From Saccoglossus kowalevskii (lineage: Eukaryota > Hemichordata > Enteropneusta > Harrimaniidae): a DNA stretch of 27,299 nt. Below the pieces are notes generated by a model. It saw only the letters and a list, made by a program, of their open reading frames with translations, had not been told where the DNA came from and did no database searches. The stretch covers positions 84,558-111,856 of the forward strand of contig NW_003109986.1 in NCBI RefSeq assembly GCF_000003605.2, in the 5' to 3' direction. Position numbers and translations under genes: made by a program. How positions within the stretch are numbered: position 1 is the stretch's first letter; the number at the start of each line of letters is the position of its first letter. Of this stretch, positions 1 to 11,106 are shown piece by piece.

Positions 1-605
1 CAAATTAGGTAATTAATATGTACTGATATTACCATAAAAACTATCAGGTCTGTGCAGTGTCGTATGACATCTATGTACCAAGTTTCATTGAAATGTGATG
101 ATTAGTACTTGAGATATCAGTGGAAAAACCGAAAATTGACTAATCATTATGCAAATTAGGTAATTAGTATCCACGGATTATTACCAAAAACTAATCAAAA
201 CCTAGCATTAGTTCAGAGCATCTATGTACCAAGTTTCATCAAAATCCAATGAGTGGTTGTTTAGATATCAGTGGAACAGTCATGGAACCACTAAAAAATA
301 GCTAATTATCATGCAAATTAGGTAATTAATATGCACAGATTTTTACCAAAAATTAATCAAATCTGCGCATATGTTCAGAGCATCTATGTACCAAGTTTCA
401 TCAAAATCCAATGAGTGGTTCTTTAGATATCAGTGGAACAGTCATAGAACAGCTAAAAATTAGCTAATTATCATGCAAATTAGGTAATTAACGAGCATGG
501 ATTTTTACCAAAACCTAATCAAATCTGCGCATTGGCCCAGAGCATCTATGCACCAAGTTTCATCAAAAACCGATGTATGGTTCTTGAGATAGCAGTGGAA
601 CAGTC
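1..605 (+). repeat. Tandem array of ~160-bp units, four copies
   Basis: Four diverged copies each begin with CAAATTAGGTAATTA (starts at 1, 152, 314 and 476, so periods 151, 162 and 162). All share CATCTATGTACCAAGTTTCAT near the middle and a GTTCTTGAGATATCAGTGG-like segment near the end. The window begins exactly at a unit start, so the array may extend further left. Related copies occur at about 17965-18270. The array runs directly into a CA-rich tract and a hairpin. Confidence 0.9.
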
Positions 606-606
606 G

Positions 607-656
607 GACACACATACACACACACATACACACATACACACACACATACAGACACA
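607..656 (+). repeat. CA-rich microsatellite
   Basis: This is an imperfect (CA)n tract with interspersed ACACAT variants, directly after the last ~160-bp unit. A shorter CA-rich stretch (ACATACACATAC) follows the related repeat copy near 18265, so the tract seems to be part of a repeat module, not an independent microsatellite. Confidence 0.85.
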
Positions 657-667
657 CTAACTGCAAA

Positions 668-699
668 GACTCCCATTTTGTGCTTCGCACATGGGAGTC
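668..699 (+). repeat. Hairpin at the end of the tandem-repeat module
   Basis: The arms GACTCCCAT (668-676) and ATGGGAGTC (691-699) are perfect 9-bp complements, with an inner GTGC-ttc-GCAC stem. The hairpin is preceded by CTGCAAA. A related CCGCAAAGATTCCC occurs at about 18287 after the second copy of the repeat. Together they look like the terminus of a transposed unit; no class can be assigned. Confidence 0.75.
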
Positions 700-1279
700 A
701 AAAATGAAGGTGAGAAAATCTGGTGGTAAAAAGAATAACAGTAACATGTACATATCTGTGGAGGTGAGGTTACAAATAATGTGAGATGTGCACAATTCAG
801 AAATAATTGTCAGGATGGATGGATGGATTTGTCAGTTGAAATTTGATAAGATTCAGGGTCCCTTGCCAGTAATCAGAAATCAGTGATCCCTGACACCCTG
901 GTCAGAGTAATAGAAAGTCAATTTATTCATTTATATCATTGGATTATTCAAATAATCATCCATAAAGATGAGCTCATCAAATTGTTGATAATACTCATGA
1001 GTAAAAACATTCATTTTATGTGGCTACATAACAATTGCTAGGTTTACTCAGCAGCATATTATCGAAGCCAAGCTTGCTCTTTCCAATAATTAACAGGAAA
1101 TTATCTCTTGTGCGTTTACATACTTGTGGACGAAAGTGGTTAAAAGTTCATTTTGAGCCAAGCTAAAATACTTTTTTATTTACACGTTCCGGCCATGTTA
1201 GGGCCTACCGGTACTACTCTCTGTTGTATAACTAAAGTAAATGAATAACTATAAAATATACCCTCCTATTGTATTGCGG

Positions 1280-1682
1280 CAGAGGTACATTACTTGGGGT
1301 TTGCAACTACGGTGACATGATACCAAGATCCCGATCAATCTCGCTCTCGCATAAGCGTTTCCTGCTCAGAACAATGCGAATGCGTATGCCCAAGGTAACT
1401 AGGTTACTGTGTGGTTCAGGTGGATCAAAATAGCTACCCACGATATGACGGATTACGAGAACTATATTTTTTGTACATTTTCGATGTATTTACATTTTTT
1501 CACTATAATAGTGGCAAGACATGTTTTATTTTTTCATTACAAACTTTGAACATTGATATATGTCATGTCAGAAGGTCGTAGCCTCAGTCTCGCTATCTAC
1601 GAGAAGAGACATGATTGGGATCTTGACATGATGTCACCATACAGTACTATGCGAGTTGCAAACCCCAAGTAATGTACCTCTG
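1280..1682. mobile_element. hAT-like non-autonomous foldback element
   Basis: The left end, from CAGAGGTACATTACTTGGGG through TTTGCAACT, is repeated inverted at the right end, where CCCCAAGTAATGTACCTCTG closes at 1682. A second inverted block (GGTGACATGA ... CAAGATCCC) follows inside, so the arms extend to about 70 bp with gaps. The flanks ATTGCGG (1273-1279) and ATTGCAG (1683-1689) form a 7-bp near-duplication. CAGAG termini are typical of hAT elements, whose target duplications are usually 8 bp, so the superfamily is a guess. No transposase reading frame is present. Confidence 0.75.
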
Positions 1683-3653
1683 ATTGCAGTTATTAATTCA
1701 AAATTACAACGCATAATCAGAGTTCATAGATAAGCCGCTATTCAAAAGTTTTTAGCCAATTCTGCATTGTTAGAACAGGAATTTTCCTAATTTACAAATG
1801 CAGTCAATTTTCTTCTAATATTCAATTTGAAATAAATATAAGCAGTAAAGTACAGATGGCAAACAGTTTAGTAATAATAACAGCACTCAATAATTTCAGG
1901 AATAATTATAATTTTTTTTTTTACAAAACTGTGTGCAATGAACACAAAAGAAAACTCACAACACAGTAACGTACAGCACTGATAATAGGTGTGAACGGAT
2001 AGATGGAAATAGAAAATGTAATATTGATTTTTTTTCTCATTATATTGCTTTTACTTATCTCCTGCTTGCCCTTTTCAAGTTCATATGAATGTTTAAATTA
2101 ATTAAACTAGAATATAAATTGGTTTTAGCAGTTGAAAGTAATCAACAATCATTAGGTATATGTGTGACCATTGTAGTTTACTGTAATTCTCGGATTTCAT
2201 ACATTTTGTCACAGAGAACATTTCACTGACGAATTTTATCCATTAAACTATAAAACTTCTATGTTTTACCAAATTAGCTACAAATTAGAAAAACAAAATT
2301 AAAATATTATGTGCACTGTTATTTTGTAAATGATGTCAAAACTTTGGTATTAATGAAGAGAAGAATATTTTATGATGCATCCTATTATGTTGAATGTATA
2401 CCATATACATATACATCTATGGCAAGCTATCCATTAATCATTCTCCAGGGAATGTAAATCTCTCAAAGATACAACACAAGTATTTTATATTGCAATTTTG
2501 TTGAACACAAAAATAAGTTAGTATACAAGTCTAGCAGCCATGGGGACAAGTCTCACAATATTTCTGTTAATATATATGTGGCTTCAAGCAATGAAGTTCT
2601 TAGGGACTGTACACATGACTGCACACATGTAAGAAACTGACAATCTCAAGGGTTTATGTATCCAGGGGTCTTTATGGTTTGACTAACTGCCAGCATCCAG
2701 GGTACCATATGTGATTACCACTTGTAAGACATCAAAAAACAACCACAGAAAATTACCATTAGGAGACATGGAGGAGTTTCCTAGGTACACAACACTTCAA
2801 CAGCGATAATAGTTTCACTCTTTAAGTATCTTGTTGTCATAGAAATATCCAATTTAGGTTAAGATGTCTACACCTCCAGAGAGAGGTACCTCCCTCCAGA
2901 GTATCTAATCAGTAAAATCAATGTAGCATAAATAAAATGGCCATGGCAATGCAGAAAGCAGTGACAAGTGATGAAGGAGAGGAAAAAAACGATGAAGACA
3001 GAATATTGCAAAATGCTTTACCAGTAATTTTGTGGGAGATAAATTATTGCAAGTCAGTAAAAATCGTGATATTTTGTCGCCGTGACAATTTTTCAAATGA
3101 CATTACATCATAATTTTGATAGAATCCTAATGGTGGAAATCAAATAAAATTTACTGCACATGTTTGTACAAGTAATTCAAAGCTAACATTCACTGAGGAG
3201 TTCACATAACGCACATAATTTTGTCTATGAGAGAAAAACAAGGTTTTCGTTTACTATGAATCATTATATAACCCAGTGAGTATGTAAACAATATTCAATC
3301 ACAGGGATTGTACAATGTAGTGGACTCATTGATCGATACATGTTGTAGACCTAAGTTTAAACCATACTTGAGTTGAACACCAAGAGAATTGACCAAGATA
3401 GATGAATGCACCACAGACTCAATGAGAAGGCTAAATTCACTAACCAAGATTCATTTATCAACTGATATCACGTGAATGTGGGAATACCGTAGCATTTTCC
3501 TCAGGTAGCTTCCATTGATACAAACTATTCAGAAATTTATAACCTTGGTAAACTCATTTGACTCAATCTGAAAAGGTCACACACCCTTGTCATGTACACA
3601 CATGGTCCCAAAAATAGAATATGGTTTCTGTGGAAAATACACTGTATTTCAGC

Positions 3654-3713
3654 ACTTGTACTTTGCACATACTGGAGAGACTAACTTGTACTTTGCACAT
3701 ACTGGAGAGACTA
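3654..3713 (+). repeat. Perfect 30-bp tandem duplication
   Basis: A 30-bp unit starting ACTTGTACTTTGCACATACT occurs twice in direct succession (3654-3683 and 3684-3713) without mismatch, implying a recent duplication. It lies in non-coding sequence. A short open frame through it has no family resemblance. Confidence 0.9.
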
Positions 3714-5280
3714 GAGTGAATGTCCGGGACTGTTTCTTGGCACAAAAATATCCGCAGACAGTTCTTTCAACTGGAGGTGACATAAATTATTATAATTCAT
3801 CAAATTAGCAGCAAAAAAACATACAGCATTGCATGCAAATTTGAAAAGTCAAATAAAACAAATGTAAATCTGGAGCATGGTACGCATTTATTATTTCTCA
3901 AAATATTATAATAATAATTTTCCTGTAACTATCAACTATATACTATGATTTAACCTTGTCACTATCAGTTCCGCCTTTTCATCACACAATAGTCTCGCTT
4001 ATAGTCTTTACTTTTCTTTAGAAGATTTGGACACAAATATTGAAAGTTTTTGAGTAAAAACTGAAAATTGACTCAGTTATGTCTGATGGCAAATGCCATG
4101 ATATTTGTAGCATAACTACTTTTTATTAATCATCGATATTATAATTTTTATTTGCTTCATTGTTATGGTAATTGCGTGGTCGCACGCAATCTAGACAAAG
4201 TCGCTTTTTGAGACATTAGAATAAAGTTTTCTGACAAAATTTACACATTTACTGTACTTTGATTAAAATAAAATTGAGTTAGTATTTCAAAATAACTAAT
4301 GCAAGATATTCACACTTTAAGTTTACTATAAGAAATGTACTTAGACTGAACAGTGGAATAGCCTTTGAGACTTTGTATTGTTTACCTCCAAAAAAGTTTC
4401 TACGTGTGCACAGTGTCAAGTTGAGGTTTTATACAAAATGTTTGAAAGCTGTTTAGACAGTGGATTGCATTTCCAGAGATGTACAACTTCAGACCTTAGT
4501 TGGTATGACATTACCTCTAGTGTGTGTATGTGTACGATGATGTGGGTTTTATTTTGAGAATGGTGACAGTAGCTGACTGGTACTCTAAGGCTTTATAAAT
4601 GGCACAGAAAATTCATAGATTGAGTAAGCATTTTTTAAAAGTGTTTTTTGAGAAAGCAGAAAGGCAGAATTTAGAGACAATCATCGCAAATACAGTATAC
4701 AAAAATTCAAGTGGTTTTGCACCATTTTTCATTTTCACATAAAGTTAAACAATTAATTTTAGATAGGGTAGGGCTATATCAGAACCACCCATTTTTTATT
4801 TGATCTAAATGGCTCTAAATCTCAGACTAGTAATACAACAGACTCGCAACGCCTATTGTTTAAGGTGTTAATCGGCTTAATTGTATATGCTATGCGTGCC
4901 ACGCTCTGTCGCATTGGCATAGACACTGTCGAAGTTTACCGAACACTGGATATTCTGCACACTTCACGCTTCTTCGGAAATTGTGTATTTCTTCGTAAAA
5001 TGGATCAGGACATTTTTAAAAAAACGTGAGATGCGTTCTGGACATTTTGACCTTTGCAGCTGTGTAAGAATTTTAAGAATCGACCAACAATCAGGGGAGT
5101 TACAAGTAACTGAATGTCTTAGTGTTTACCTCAAATAGTTTTTGAATATATAATGAGCAACTTTGAAACGATATTTCTCACTGTTGCGGATTTTGCAGAA
5201 GGTTTCCAATATTTTTGAGAGAGCATATCGCTGCGTTTTGAACGATCATACCTCTTTGTGGGTTACCCGTTTTGTTTTTG

Positions 5281-5300
5281 TGTTTCGGGATGCCGAAACA
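5281..5300. repeat. Perfect 8-bp inverted repeat (TGTTTCGG/CCGAAACA)
   Basis: The arms TGTTTCGG and CCGAAACA are separated by the loop gatg. The hairpin is CpG-containing in an otherwise AT-rich stretch. No promoter or gene context is recognised. Confidence 0.7.
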
Positions 5301-5359
5301 TGAGGAGACGCTAAAATTGACAAGCTTCTAAAGCATATTCCATCATAGATTAGTCACTG

Positions 5360-5381
5360 TTATTATTATTATTATTATTAA
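5360..5381 (+). repeat. (ATT)n microsatellite
   Basis: About seven trinucleotide repeats of TTA/ATT. Confidence 0.85.
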
Positions 5382-6353
5382 AAGTCCAATTAATTATGTA
5401 TGCACCGGGAGTATGAATGCTTATCAGGGACAGGAATGAGGAAACAACTATCAATAAATAATATAATAGAAAGTCAGTCTTCTGAATATCAGATAACTAC
5501 GAAAAATAATAGTTTTTTGTGTCAGCCACAAAGATAATTGGGCTAATATGTTTCTATAAACATACACACTAGTAGAAATAGTAAGTATGGTACAGGTCCA
5601 AGCATAGGGACAATTGACATGTTCTATCACATCAAGCCAATCAAAACTTCCATACCAAACTACTGTGAATTGAAACAATGCAGTTTCTATACAAGGTTCC
5701 ACATTTATCTCACTAATTATTTACTGTGTGCCAAGAAAACCTCAATTCAAAAGCTGGTTGGTTTGTTATTGTAGACCAGAGTAGTGATATGATATCTCAT
5801 CAAACAGTGTTTTGATCAACCAATAAGCTTCCTGCATTTGATCTCCACTTTTTATGTCCACCAAGGTCAAGGGTCATGTGAAGCACGAGGGGAAATTTCC
5901 CTTACTATGCAATGCAAATACTATTGATTAAATTTGTCATAAATAGATAAACAAGTTGTAGGGCACCAAGTCAAATCAGCCAAAATAAGTGTTTGTTGAA
6001 ATGATTTTTTGACCTAACTACTATTGCTAATGCTTGCTTGCCAATACAGGATGAAATAATATCACTGCATTAATGATTTATAAAGAGGTTTTGACATAAA
6101 AGACGATGTTTCTGCCAAGTCCACATTAACTGTTAGACCTGCCATGTGATCATGTTTTGAAAAGGGTCAAACAATAAACAATACATCATCCTTGAACCAA
6201 CTTAGAAAAAAAATTGGTCAAGGACCAGCTGAGAACTGTAATCATACAAATAATGAATCCAATTTATAAAGCTCAAACTTTTCTACTCATGTGGCCATTC
6301 ATTACTGGTTTTGGGGGAAAATTACCATAATTTTAATATAGATTGTTGAATAC

Positions 6354-6517
6354 CTTGTCTGTGCTGCTCTTCAAGTAAATCGGTATGAAGCGCTAAATAC
6401 CGCTCTTCATCACAGAGAGTTTCAATTCGAGATTCTTCCTCAGATAACTGGTGCTCTACATTCCAGGCATCAACATCATAGTCTGAAAGATCATGGAGGT
6501 ACCCTCGTCCATCATAT
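6354..6517 (-). CDS. SFSWAP: SFSWAP coding exon 2
   Basis: This exon is 164 nt, with acceptor ttttattag before 6517 and donor gtattc after 6354. Its first base completes R72 and it continues [14 protein letters not shown], then the acidic SEEESRIE stretch and [16 protein letters not shown]. It ends in phase 1 after Gln126. I found no convincing following exon between 1 and 6353, so the next one is probably outside the window or too diverged or short to see. Confidence 0.92.
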
Positions 6518-9500
6518 CTAATAAAAATAAAGTAAATTAGATGATAATCAGATGATAAGCATTATCGCTATGGGTATTAAGTTTTATATACAGTATTGGC
6601 TCTATTAGTAGCACATGTACTAACATAAATGACAACTTGGTGCCTATGGTTATAATACGTCATATTTTAATGATCTTACACACAATAAAAGCAACTTTTG
6701 ATTTACATGTGCTTCTGTTGTACGACGTTCACATGTAAAGAATTCAGAGTCAACTTTAACACACTATTTAAAAATACATGTGAACTGATAAGCTCAGTGT
6801 TGCCCCAGGTTAACATTTCGTTTAGCTAAGCGTATAGAACTGGTCTTGAGCTCAAGCTCTGTGGTAAACCCCAAGATAACATATGCATGAACATGGTGGA
6901 GCACATGTCATTAACTCCAATCTAATGATTCCAAGCAAAGTTGGCAAAATTATGTTTTATCTTAAAAAAAAAGATTTTTGATTTCTAGTTGGAGAGTCTT
7001 TGAAACTTAATGGTATAGAGACGAATGTACAAGCTTTAGAGTTTCCCCCAGGGCATTATAGAATAGGGGTTCCCAACTGTTAATTTTGGATAAACAATAG
7101 AACCAATTTTGCATAACAATGAATACAATATATATCATTTACATATTTATATTGTTATGCAAATTGTCCAATACTGTATGCACTATTATCTTTGATGGCT
7201 ATAATTATATTAAAACTAGATTAAATGTTCATACTGCGAAAAACTGAGGCTGGACATAATGAATGCCCAATTAAACTATGTCAAAGTAGTCTGAAATGCA
7301 ACAGTTTGACACTGATTTGTATACAACTACCTGCACTACAACAATGTTAAACACCATATTAAACTTTAGCATATGAAAAGAACTTTGGTTAAAATTAATC
7401 CACTGATAAATGTCTACAATTAGAGTTAGCCATGCTTTTACCAGTATGTTATGATAATAGAGCAAGTATTTGTCTACCAAAGTTAGCATTTGAGGTTTTA
7501 GCCTTGAACTGCTTTTCCAATGTTAACAGAATGTTGAGCATGAAGAGAAAAAAACTTCATACATGAATGCTTCCAACCAAAACATCAGTCACCATTAAGT
7601 ACACCAACTGTATTTTATGTCATTTGGGTAGGTCATTGATTTTTTAAAATTATTTAAGATGGTGGTCTGACTAGCATGCAACTCTCTAATTAAAATGTTT
7701 CTATGAAAACACATTGAAGTGATAATAATAATTATAAATAGCCAAAATATGCGACTAGGTTGCAAGGTGCATAGTATATTTCCTGGTTCTGCAGGTAAGG
7801 CTTTTTTTATTCTTTGTTTCGCGAGTTTTTATAAGGCAATTTTTTTGAGGAGAGTAGAAAACAAATAAAATTAATTCTTTTTTTCCATTAGATTTGTGTG
7901 ATTCTCAAAGAATAGTAAGTGATATCATTGATCAGAGAGAAGAAATGAAATCAAATGTTATTCCATGTATACCCTTGTTTCTCATCTGCGCGAGACTTCG
8001 ATACCTTGATCATGATACTCCCCCGAAAATGCAACTTTGATTTGTTATGCGGCGGGCGGTAAAATTTTAAGATAAAAATAATATTTTTTTAGCATTTTTT
8101 TGCGCTTACAAGTCGGCGGGCGCGAGAAATTACGATGAAATAAAATTATATTTTTATTTCATTTTTGGCTCCTGTTCATTTGCCGGGTTCGCGAAACAAG
8201 GGATAATAAAAGTCTGGCCTAACAGAATCAAGTCTCCTTGCCACTTAGACAATACATTACAGTTATGACTTAGAATATACAGCCCACATAATAACTTACT
8301 CCATATACCAGACACATAAAATGAATTTATGAATGAAATCTCTATTTAATGACTGTAATGAAACAACGTGTCCAAGGACATGCGTGTAATTTTATTTTAT
8401 AACGAAAGTGATAAACATGCACATAACTTTAGTGGAATATTTGACACTAAATAGTTAGATACTACAGGGAGACAATGTCAAAGATGTTTACTTGTAAGAA
8501 AGTTACCAGTGAAGTTATTGAACTTTAGTTTATTTAACACCGTAGATTAAAATTGACACTAGCACTGCAAAATCTATTATTACTTGATAATTTCAACAAG
8601 CACAACATGCTGAGCTACGCAATTAATCAAACAGGAAATATTTTCATTACATAAATTAGCAAAAATACAAAAAAGCCAAAAAAAAATATTTTTTAAAGTT
8701 TGTACACACAATCTAAAGCACAAAATAATATACTAGTACATGTATCAAAGTACTAAAAAACCAAGATAGATTGGGACATCTATTGTTAAAGTTTATTCTC
8801 TAGTTTCAGATGCAAGCTGTCTCAAACAGCTGTGGCAATAGGTAGTTTGCCCTTGACAATAAAACAATGACCTCAAGGCCTGTCACTTCTTTAGTTATTT
8901 ACTTGCAATTTATTATGATTGTCTCTGTCCTCATTGGGGTAAAACAACAGAGGTTCTGAATTGACCTTATATTTTCAGACAAGCTCTGGTTCCCTCTGTA
9001 ATATAAATACCACTACGACGGACAAGTTATGTTCTCCACACTCATTGTAACTATGTCATCAGGATTATTAGGACAATCCCACGACTCCAATTAGCAAATC
9101 AGATATTTATAATTTGTTTCATTTTAGAGTTCAAGGACAAAATACAACTGTATCAAGGAGTTTGAGATCTTTCAGTTGAAAAATAAAATATTTGGTACCA
9201 GCAAAACACTCACAAAAGTGTGAATTTCTTAAAAAGTCAATAGGATTTACAAGAAACTTGCAACTGGCTATTGGGGGGGGGGGGGGGGCAAGAACAACAG
9301 TTTTCCACATGACTGAATATAATGATGTATGTCAACTACTGTGGAATACTTTATTTTCGCTGGATTTAATTTTCGCTGAAAAGGCTTTTTAGGCATTTTG
9401 CTTGGAATTTATTTTCACTGATTTTTGATGAGTTTAATGTAATATATAGGAAAAAAAATATATTCGCTGGATTTTATTTTCACGGAATTATCCCTTCAGC

Positions 9501-11106
9501 GAAAATAGCGAAAATTTATTCCAAGCGAAAATAAAGTATTCTACAGTAATTAGAGGTATCAACTCACAGTAACTAAAGATAACAAATACTGCAAACCAGT
9601 ACTGCTGGTTAAACAAATAAACTTCTTATAAGTTTCATGTTTCAAAATAATGCTTTAGACTGGCTTCCCATGAACTGAATCAAGGTTAAAGCACTTAGAG
9701 CTAGGTAAAGTTAGTGGTTTCACAGTGAATGAAAATAACAATAAAGTGAGAAGTATTGCACAATAACTAATAGGTAATCAAAAACTGACCACTTAATGTC
9801 AATGAAATTAACACATAGACAGTCAGGCTCCACAACAACCAAAGTACCAGAATGCAGGGCTTTTTTTAAGGATGAAATAGCTATTTTGAACCATAATTTT
9901 GAGATTTTGGAATGTGAACACACAAATACAGTGTACAAGTATTATTTTATATCACAAGTATCCTCAGGTTTCAATGATACATTAGGAGAACATTTTACAT
10001 CAAAATGCCGCTTTAAAGCAGTTTTTCTGAAACTTAATTATTTTATTTTATTTGGAGCTAAATCCAAGATATATGAAGCTAAGTAAAGTAAAACTAAATT
10101 TGTTATCATTGTTCAGTTTCATGTGTCCCCCTTCACTCAATAATTCTGACTGTCAGGATCAAATTCATCTTTTTTTATTATTAATTTTTAAAAAATGACA
10201 GGTTGTACGGGTCACATGAATAATATTAATTATAGTTATACTTCCATGGTCATTATTCAGGCTACCAACAAATAAATTGGTATGAATTACCACATACCTC
10301 GACCGACTGAATGGTTAGGCTCGATATTATATGTGGCTGCACTATTTACGTATCCTTGATTGAACTAGGCTGGAAATTAAACCGGTTGTATGAAAAAATA
10401 AGATACTGTTTTGCCTAAACTCCCCCTGTTTTATTAGTTTTCTGAAGCGTTCCCATTCAATGCAAAGCAGCTGGTCGGGTCAACAAGCAAGTCCGCATTT
10501 ATTGGAAATTGCAACGGACAACACACAATATCTGTCATTTCGTGAAAAGTACCCGGGGAGCGGAACAAATATCGACTTCGCTTTCTGTTATATAGTGAGC
10601 TTCTTGAATTAATCTACAAGAATTTATATAATTCGTGATACTTTTATCACAGAATAAATGACGCCGCGATGTGTGAGCGACGTTGATTTATTGTTATCAT
10701 TATTAACCGGCGAACGGCAAAGTCCGGTGTAGTCGTAATTGCGTTACAAAAACAAAAACAACTTTCATAGCTCACATATGTTAGAAACAACTGTCTAACA
10801 ACGCTTACTATTATATTTACGTATTACTGTTGCTTGCCTTATGAACAAAGGATGAGCGTTTTCCCGCGAGGAAAGTTGAATTACTACTGACCTGTCTATC
10901 ATTAAACTTTCGTCGCCTGTCCATGGAATTAAGTGTTTTCCTCGTTCAATATACAAAGCTTTTTCGTCATCGCGGAAGAGTTTAGCCGCATAACCGAATA
11001 CAAACAGTTCATCCACTTCTTCTTCTCGTGCTTTCGCAGTTCCAGAAGGTATTACATCAAAAAAGTGTGCTCTTTTCGTCTTTATCTTCTTACCGTGTAG
11101 AGCCAT
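6354..11106 (-). CDS. SFSWAP: SFSWAP (suppressor-of-white-apricot splicing factor), 5' part, two coding exons
   Basis: The join is complement(10892..11106, 6354..6517), giving the first 126 residues plus one base; the rest of the gene lies beyond the left edge. The product is a nuclear SR-like regulator of alternative splicing. Seen here is the N-terminal DRY_EERY domain: the [13 protein letters not shown] segment at residues 36-48, HLIPWTGD at 58-65, the D71-R72-Y73 triad created exactly across the splice junction, and [16 protein letters not shown] at 107-122. These match vertebrate SFSWAP closely and fit the related CLASRP family much less well. The SURP and RS regions expected downstream are not in the window. 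The start has a good context (A at -3, G at +4). Intron 1 is 4.37 kb. The gene is head-to-head with OSTC, with 348 bp between the two start codons. Identification is from recalled family sequence, not a search. Confidence 0.93.
7108..7163. repeat. 13-bp perfect inverted repeat
   Basis: The arms TTTGCATAACAAT (7108-7120) and ATTGTTATGCAAA (7151-7163) are perfect complements. Allowing one inserted T, the pairing extends outwards through CAA/TTG. The 30-nt AT-rich spacer makes a microRNA precursor unlikely; a small foldback insertion is more plausible. Confidence 0.75.
7796..8222. mobile_element. Foldback (MITE-like) element with CGCG-containing arms
   Basis: The left end (TAAGGC ... TTGTTTCGCGA ... 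GGCAA) recurs inverted at the right end (TTGCCGGGTTCGCGAAACAA ... GGCCTAA). Similarity continues inward for roughly 90 bp with indels. The interior holds two CGGCGGGCG blocks (about 8052 and 8114) and a GAAATAAAA/TTTTATTTC hairpin near 8136-8162. There is no transposase ORF. It is unusually CpG- and GC-rich for its surroundings, which marks it as inserted. A target duplication is not clear. Confidence 0.65.
9273..9288 (+). repeat. Uninterrupted G16 tract
   Basis: There are sixteen consecutive G on the plus strand, hence C16 in the SFSWAP pre-mRNA, 48 bp before a MITE. It could form a quadruplex on the plus strand or be length-variable. Assembly length should be treated as approximate. Confidence 0.9.
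9337..9548. mobile_element. 212-bp MITE with TTTTCGC-rich inverted arms
   Basis: The left end TACTGTGGAATACTTTATT continues into TTCGCTGGA. The right end is its inverse, TTCCAAGCGAAAATAAAG then TATTCTACAGTA. Several further TTTTCGCTG and CAGCGAAAA segments lie inside in both orientations. TACTGT...ACAGTA ends fit a TA target duplication, as used by Tc1/mariner-type elements, but superfamily assignment is inference. No coding capacity. Confidence 0.8.
10892..11106 (-). CDS. SFSWAP: SFSWAP coding exon 1
   Basis: This exon is 215 nt and encodes residues 1-71 plus two bases of R72. It ends in GACAG followed by the donor gtcagt. The first ~32 residues are basic then acidic (KKIKTKR, REEEVDE) and look lineage-specific; conservation begins at VFGYA. 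Reading on past the donor stays open for 32 more codons and stops at 10795-10797, so a transcript retaining intron 1 would encode a truncated 103-residue protein. Confidence 0.93.

Larger units (their letters stand above)
1..6353 (-). other. Region downstream of SFSWAP exon 2, probably intron 2
   Basis: No coding exon is recognised here on either strand. It contains the repeats listed separately at 1-699, 1280-1682, 3654-3713, 5281-5300 and 5360-5381. The remainder is AT-rich unique-looking sequence with sparse CpG. Short open frames at 505-795, 2905-3096, 3587-3808 and 5451-5702 are low-complexity or repeat-derived and were not called. Assignment to intron 2 is inferred from the open phase-1 donor at 6353. 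Confidence 0.6.
6518..10891 (-). other. SFSWAP intron 1
   Basis: This is a 4,374-bp intron with donor gtcagt and acceptor ttttattag. It contains two foldback elements (about 7796-8222 and 9337-9548), a 13-bp inverted repeat at 7108-7163 and a G16 tract at 9273-9288. Its first few hundred transcribed bases (about 10440-10890) are CpG-rich and belong to the promoter islet. Short open frames in it (for example 9720-9938 and 9796-10086) have no recognisable protein character. Confidence 0.85.

Noticed and set aside
1-700. Regular ~160-bp repeats considered as a CRISPR-like array
   Set aside because: Units are tandem without unique spacers, diverged along their whole length, and the DNA is metazoan.
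3587-3808. 73-codon plus-strand open frame containing a repeated FAHTGETNLY segment
   Set aside because: The repeat is just the 30-bp tandem duplication. No splice context, no family resemblance.
7108-7163. Inverted repeat considered as a microRNA precursor
   Set aside because: The stem is too short and the 30-nt loop too large; no known mature miRNA sequence seen.
9192-9392. 66-codon frame with poly-Gly
   Set aside because: It runs through the G16 tract and into a MITE; an artefact of low complexity.
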